A stretch of DNA of 7,432 nt from an uncultured Clostridia bacterium (GTDB taxonomy: Bacteria; Bacillota; Clostridia; Oscillospirales; Ruminococcaceae). The stretch lies in assembly GCA_937894185.1 (NCBI GenBank), contig CALCSA010000181.1, forward strand, positions 1 through 7,432, written 5' to 3'. Shown one piece after another: positions 5,443-7,432 of this stretch. Position numbers and translations under genes: made by a program. Each line of letters starts with the position of its first letter. The first letter of the stretch is position 1. The notes under the pieces were generated by a model. That model had not been told where the DNA came from. It saw only the letters and a program-made list of their open reading frames with translations, and ran no database searches.

Positions 5443-7136
5443 TCTTTGGTTAGGAAACCCTGTGGCGTCACCATGTGCTGCCCTGCCGCCTCCCTCCGGC
5501 CGCCTGCTACATTATCCCCAAACCGAAAGCCAATGGTGATCCTGCCGTTTTCATACACCCGGATGCCGTCCACCAGTGCAATCAAAAGCCCCCGTGTCAG
5601 GGCTGTTACGTTCTGCTCCCGCACCAAGGCTGTGACCAAAGGCTCCTCGGTCTCCTTCCTTTGTTCCAGCTCCTCCTGCTCTGCCTGCAAAGCCTCCAGA
5701 ATTCCCGCAAGCGTCCGGGCCTGCCCTTCGTAGTCCTCCTTCATGCGGTGATATTGGGCCTGAGAGAGTGCCCCGTCCTTCCAATCCTGCCAGCAGGCCT
5801 GCTGATAGCGGTGGATTTTGGCAAGCTCTTTTTTCCGACGCTCCACAGCATGAGCCAGCGTTGCGCCCTGATCCTTCCGGGGAGCCTGATTGATGCGGGC
5901 CACCACGGAGCCGCAGTCCACCCCCAGATACACCTGCTGCCTCAGGGCGAGCAGCACCGCTTGCTCCAGCACATCGTGGCGGATCGAATGCTTGGTGCAG
6001 GCTGTTTTGGACTGATCTTTATAGGTTCTGCAAAAATAATATACCCTTTGCCCCACTCGGCTACGAGCCATGGATTTTCCGCAATCACCGCAACGCAAAA
6101 ATCCGCTGAAAAGATAGGGCTTTCTTTGGTTGGGAGGGGTTCGGGTTTGCTTACCCAGCAATTTTTGAACCTCGTCGAACACCTCCCGGCTGATAATGGG
6201 CTGATGAGTCTGTTCCACAATGAACCACTCATCCTCGGGAACCCGCTCCTGCAGGTGAATCTTGTAGCTCTTTTTCCGGAAGCGGCCCTGCACCATGTCT
6301 CCGCAATACATGCGGTTTTGCAAAATCGCAGTGACAGAAGCGGCAGTCCACAAAGGCCGTGTGGTGGGACTCAGACCGGGGTTGCTGTACCTAAGGCCCA
6401 GTTCCTCCCGCTTGTAGGCCGCCGGGGAGAGCACACCATGGTCGTTGAGAGACCGCACCATGGCGTTTTTGCTCATGCCCTGCAGGAACATGGAGTAAAT
6501 CTCCCGGACCACAGCAGCGGCCTTCTCGTCGGGGATAAGGGCGTTGTTGTCCTCGGGGTCCTTGAGGTATCCAAAGGGGGAAAAGGAGCCGATGTGCTGG
6601 CCCTTGCGTCGCTTGAGATCAAAGACTGCCCGCACCTTTTCGGAGGTTTCGGCGCAGTGGTTTTCGTTGATGACCCCCTGAATGGGAACCGCCAGACTGC
6701 GCATGTTCCGGGGCTCTTTGTAGCTGTCCAAGGGCTGGTGAAAAAGGGAGATGAAGCGGACGTTATGCCTTGGAAACCAGTCGTCCAGATAGTAGCCCTG
6801 ATCGCTGTAGTTGCGAAAGGAGCGGGCCAAATCCTTGACCATGACGCAGTTGATGACGCCCATTTGAATATCCTGGAGCATTTCCTGAAAGCTGCCCCGC
6901 TCATCGTCGGTGGTGCCGGAAATGCCGTCGTCCACATACTCCCGGGCCGGGATATACCGGTCCCCGTCGTCGAACTGGCCGATGTGCTTGTGGAGAATGG
7001 CCCGCTGGTTGGAGATGCTCTCCGATTCGTTGTAGCTGTGGGAATCCTCCCGGGAAAGGCGGATGTACAGCCCGATCCGCCACACTCTGGGGGAGCCGCT
7101 TTTCTGTGGGGAGCCTGCCCGGCTGGTCTGTGTCAT
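5253..7136 (-). CDS. Large serine recombinase (TndX/TnpX-like), C-terminal read-through into collagen repeats
   Basis: Open frame of 627 residues; ATG 7136 follows AAGGAGG seven bases upstream. Residues 20-165 are the resolvase catalytic domain: Tyr-Ile-Arg-Leu-Ser with catalytic Ser28 and Arg26, DGISGTTDDERGSF (70-83) and KDLARSFRN with Arg105 and Arg108. Residues about 180-330 are the recombinase DNA-binding domain. A zinc ribbon follows (Cys349, Cys352, Cys369, Cys380), then a coiled-coil region (about 425-495) and the C-terminal block TALTRGLLIALVDGIRVYEN (511-530). Members cut two att sites and exchange strands through a Ser-DNA bond, moving or excising elements without a host recombinase. 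Relatives end soon after this block. Here the frame continues past about residue 560 through the collagen repeats in a shifted phase, adding a Pro-rich tail (PVLPAQSAP ... LPMRRGEL) that is not part of the family. The catalytic part looks intact; whether the tail matters is unknown. Confidence 0.93.
   Translation of the reverse strand: MTQTSRAGSPQKSGSPRVWRIGLYIRLSREDSHSYNESESISNQRAILHKHIGQFDDGDRYIPAREYVDDGISGTTDDERGSFQEMLQDIQMGVINCVMVKDLARSFRNYSDQGYYLDDWFPRHNVRFISLFHQPLDSYKEPRNMRSLAVPIQGVINENHCAETSEKVRAVFDLKRRKGQHIGSFSPFGYLKDPEDNNALIPDEKAAAVVREIYSMFLQGMSKNAMVRSLNDHGVLSPAAYKREELGLRYSNPGLSPTTRPLWTAASVTAILQNRMYCGDMVQGRFRKKSYKIHLQERVPEDEWFIVEQTHQPIISREVFDEVQKLLGKQTRTPPNQRKPYLFSGFLRCGDCGKSMARSRVGQRVYYFCRTYKDQSKTACTKHSIRHDVLEQAVLLALRQQVYLGVDCGSVVARINQAPRKDQGATLAHAVERRKKELAKIHRYQQACWQDWKDGALSQAQYHRMKEDYEGQARTLAGILEALQAEQEELEQRKETEEPLVTALVREQNVTALTRGLLIALVDGIRVYENGRITIGFRFGDNVAGGRREAAGQHMVTPQGFLTKEQLPVLPAQSAPRDPKAPLVTPAPPELWEQRVPPAPPAPLALLEPPAATPPKPPPLPMRRGEL
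5299..5436 (-). repeat. Collagen Gly-X-Y coding repeat, truncated gene
   Basis: About 15 Gly-X-Y triplets in the collagen frame. The same bases are also read by the tail of the recombinase open frame in a different phase, giving a Pro/Ala-rich tail. Confidence 0.85.
5443..5511. mobile_element. Junction between recombinase gene and collagen-like gene
   Basis: Between the end of recognisable recombinase sequence (about residue 542, base 5511) and the first Gly-X-Y triplet of the truncated collagen gene (5436), DNA of one origin changes to another. The break point must lie in or near this interval, and probably marks an attachment-site product or a deletion end point. A small inverted repeat GGTT-AGGA-AACC is at 5448-5459. 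No matching copy of this sequence was seen near the recombinase start, so the other end of any element is probably outside the window. Confidence 0.5.
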
Positions 7137-7173
7137 GGGATGCCCTCCTTCCGCCGCGGATGATGTACTCCTT

Positions 7174-7209
7174 CTTCATCCCTATGAAGCACCCCCGTTG
7201 TCCTATGAA
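7174..7209. promoter_or_regulatory. Direct and inverted repeats upstream of the recombinase gene
   Basis: CCTATGAA occurs twice, at 7181-7188 and 7202-7209, 21 bp apart (two helical turns). The first copy is also half of an inverted repeat CTTCAT-CCCT-ATGAAG (7174-7189). They lie 38-73 bases upstream of the recombinase start codon, between it and the terminator of the next gene. They could be an operator for the recombinase gene or part of a recombination site. Confidence 0.4.
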
Positions 7210-7249
7210 AAAAGCGGGAGGCAACGCATCTTCGCGTCGTCTCCCGCTT
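7208..7249 (-). terminator. Intrinsic terminator of the M24 peptidase gene
   Basis: On the - strand AAGCGGGAG (7249-7241) pairs with CTCCCGCTT (7220-7212), with a further partly paired ACGC/GCGT core inside and a T run at 7213-7208. It begins 24 bases after the peptidase stop codon and separates that gene from the recombinase. Confidence 0.92.
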
Positions 7250-7272
7250 GGCTTTTGAATGATGGAAACCGG

Positions 7273-7432
7273 TCAGCCGATAACCTGCAGCTCCTTGGGG
7301 TAAGCGTTGAGGACCTCGCAACCGTCTTGGGTGACCAGCACCAAATCCTCGATCCGCACACCGAACTCCCCCGGCAGATAGATGCCCGGCTCCACGGAAA
7401 AAACCATCCCCGCCTCCACCGGCGTGCGGGAG
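7273..7432 (-). CDS. M24-family metallopeptidase (Xaa-Pro aminopeptidase type), C-terminal part
   Basis: The frame enters from the right edge and ends at TGA (7275-7273). Its 53 residues contain FSVEPGIYLPGEFGVRIED, the C-terminal metal-binding motifs of M24 aminopeptidases. The Glu of VEPG and the Glu of RIED are the last two of the five ligands of the dinuclear metal centre. These cytosolic enzymes remove N-terminal residues, commonly before proline. The sequence ends in LVLVTQDGCEVLNAYPKEL, typical for the short Clostridial form. The rest, including the Asp-Asp-His ligands, is outside the window, so PepP, PepQ and other M24 members cannot be separated firmly. Nothing seen suggests damage; it looks like an ordinary chromosomal gene next to the recombinase. 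Confidence 0.93.
   Translation of the reverse strand, partial: SRTPVEAGMVFSVEPGIYLPGEFGVRIEDLVLVTQDGCEVLNAYPKELQVIG

Noticed and set aside
5475..7163. Very long + strand open frame (562 codons) opposite the recombinase gene
   Set aside because: It mirrors the codon pattern of a well-supported recombinase gene, has no recognisable domain, and its translation is low-complexity and hydrophobic in patches; it is an antisense shadow.

Overview
The window looks like chromosomal DNA from a spore-forming, moderately GC-rich Firmicute of the Clostridia, most likely the Oscillospiraceae/Ruminococcaceae group of gut anaerobes. The reasons are the style of the rpsB-tsf pair, a Spo0A-type DNA-binding domain, BclA-like collagen proteins, a TndX-type large serine recombinase, and strong AGGAGG-like ribosome binding sites. 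The genus call is an inference.

Left part, + strand: the 3' end of rpsB (1-192) and complete tsf (235-1137) form the translation operon, closed by a strong intrinsic terminator (1164-1196); pyrH does not follow. A 300-base intergenic region comes next. Its first part (about 1200-1310) holds small inverted repeats. Its second part is AT-rich and leads into four 10-bp-phased copies of a TGNCGAA-like motif (Spo0A boxes, 1403-1439) and a TATAAT -10 box (1470-1475). These precede a divergent Spo0A homologue (1506-2273), whose receiver domain has lost its phosphorylation chemistry (Asp to Glu at the acceptor position, Lys lost) while the DNA-binding domain looks intact. A small two-helix membrane protein with a C-terminal zinc ribbon (2354-2800) follows and may be co-transcribed.

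Middle, - strand: a ZIP-family metal transporter (2934-3740) converges on the zinc-ribbon gene across a hairpin terminator (2856-2895). Upstream of it lies a long hairpin (3830-3877) that pairs better as - strand RNA.

Right part, - strand: two tandem BclA-like collagen genes, 13 nt apart, probably encode spore-surface filament proteins. The promoter-distal one (3963-4883) is intact. The promoter-proximal one (4897 to about 5442) has lost its start codon, ribosome site and N-terminal domain. In their place sits the 3' end of a large serine recombinase gene (5253-7136), whose reading frame runs about 65 codons into the collagen repeats in a shifted frame. This is a recombination junction that decapitates a spore-surface gene. 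Further right are small repeats (7174-7209), a terminator (7208-7249) and the 3' end of an M24 aminopeptidase gene (7273-7432).

Two themes stand out: a phosphorylation-independent Spo0A relative with its own phased 0A-box array, and a site-specific recombinase fused to a truncated collagen-like gene. The second recalls developmentally or phase-regulated DNA rearrangement, but the missing half of the gene is not in the window, so a simple inactivating insertion or deletion is equally possible.
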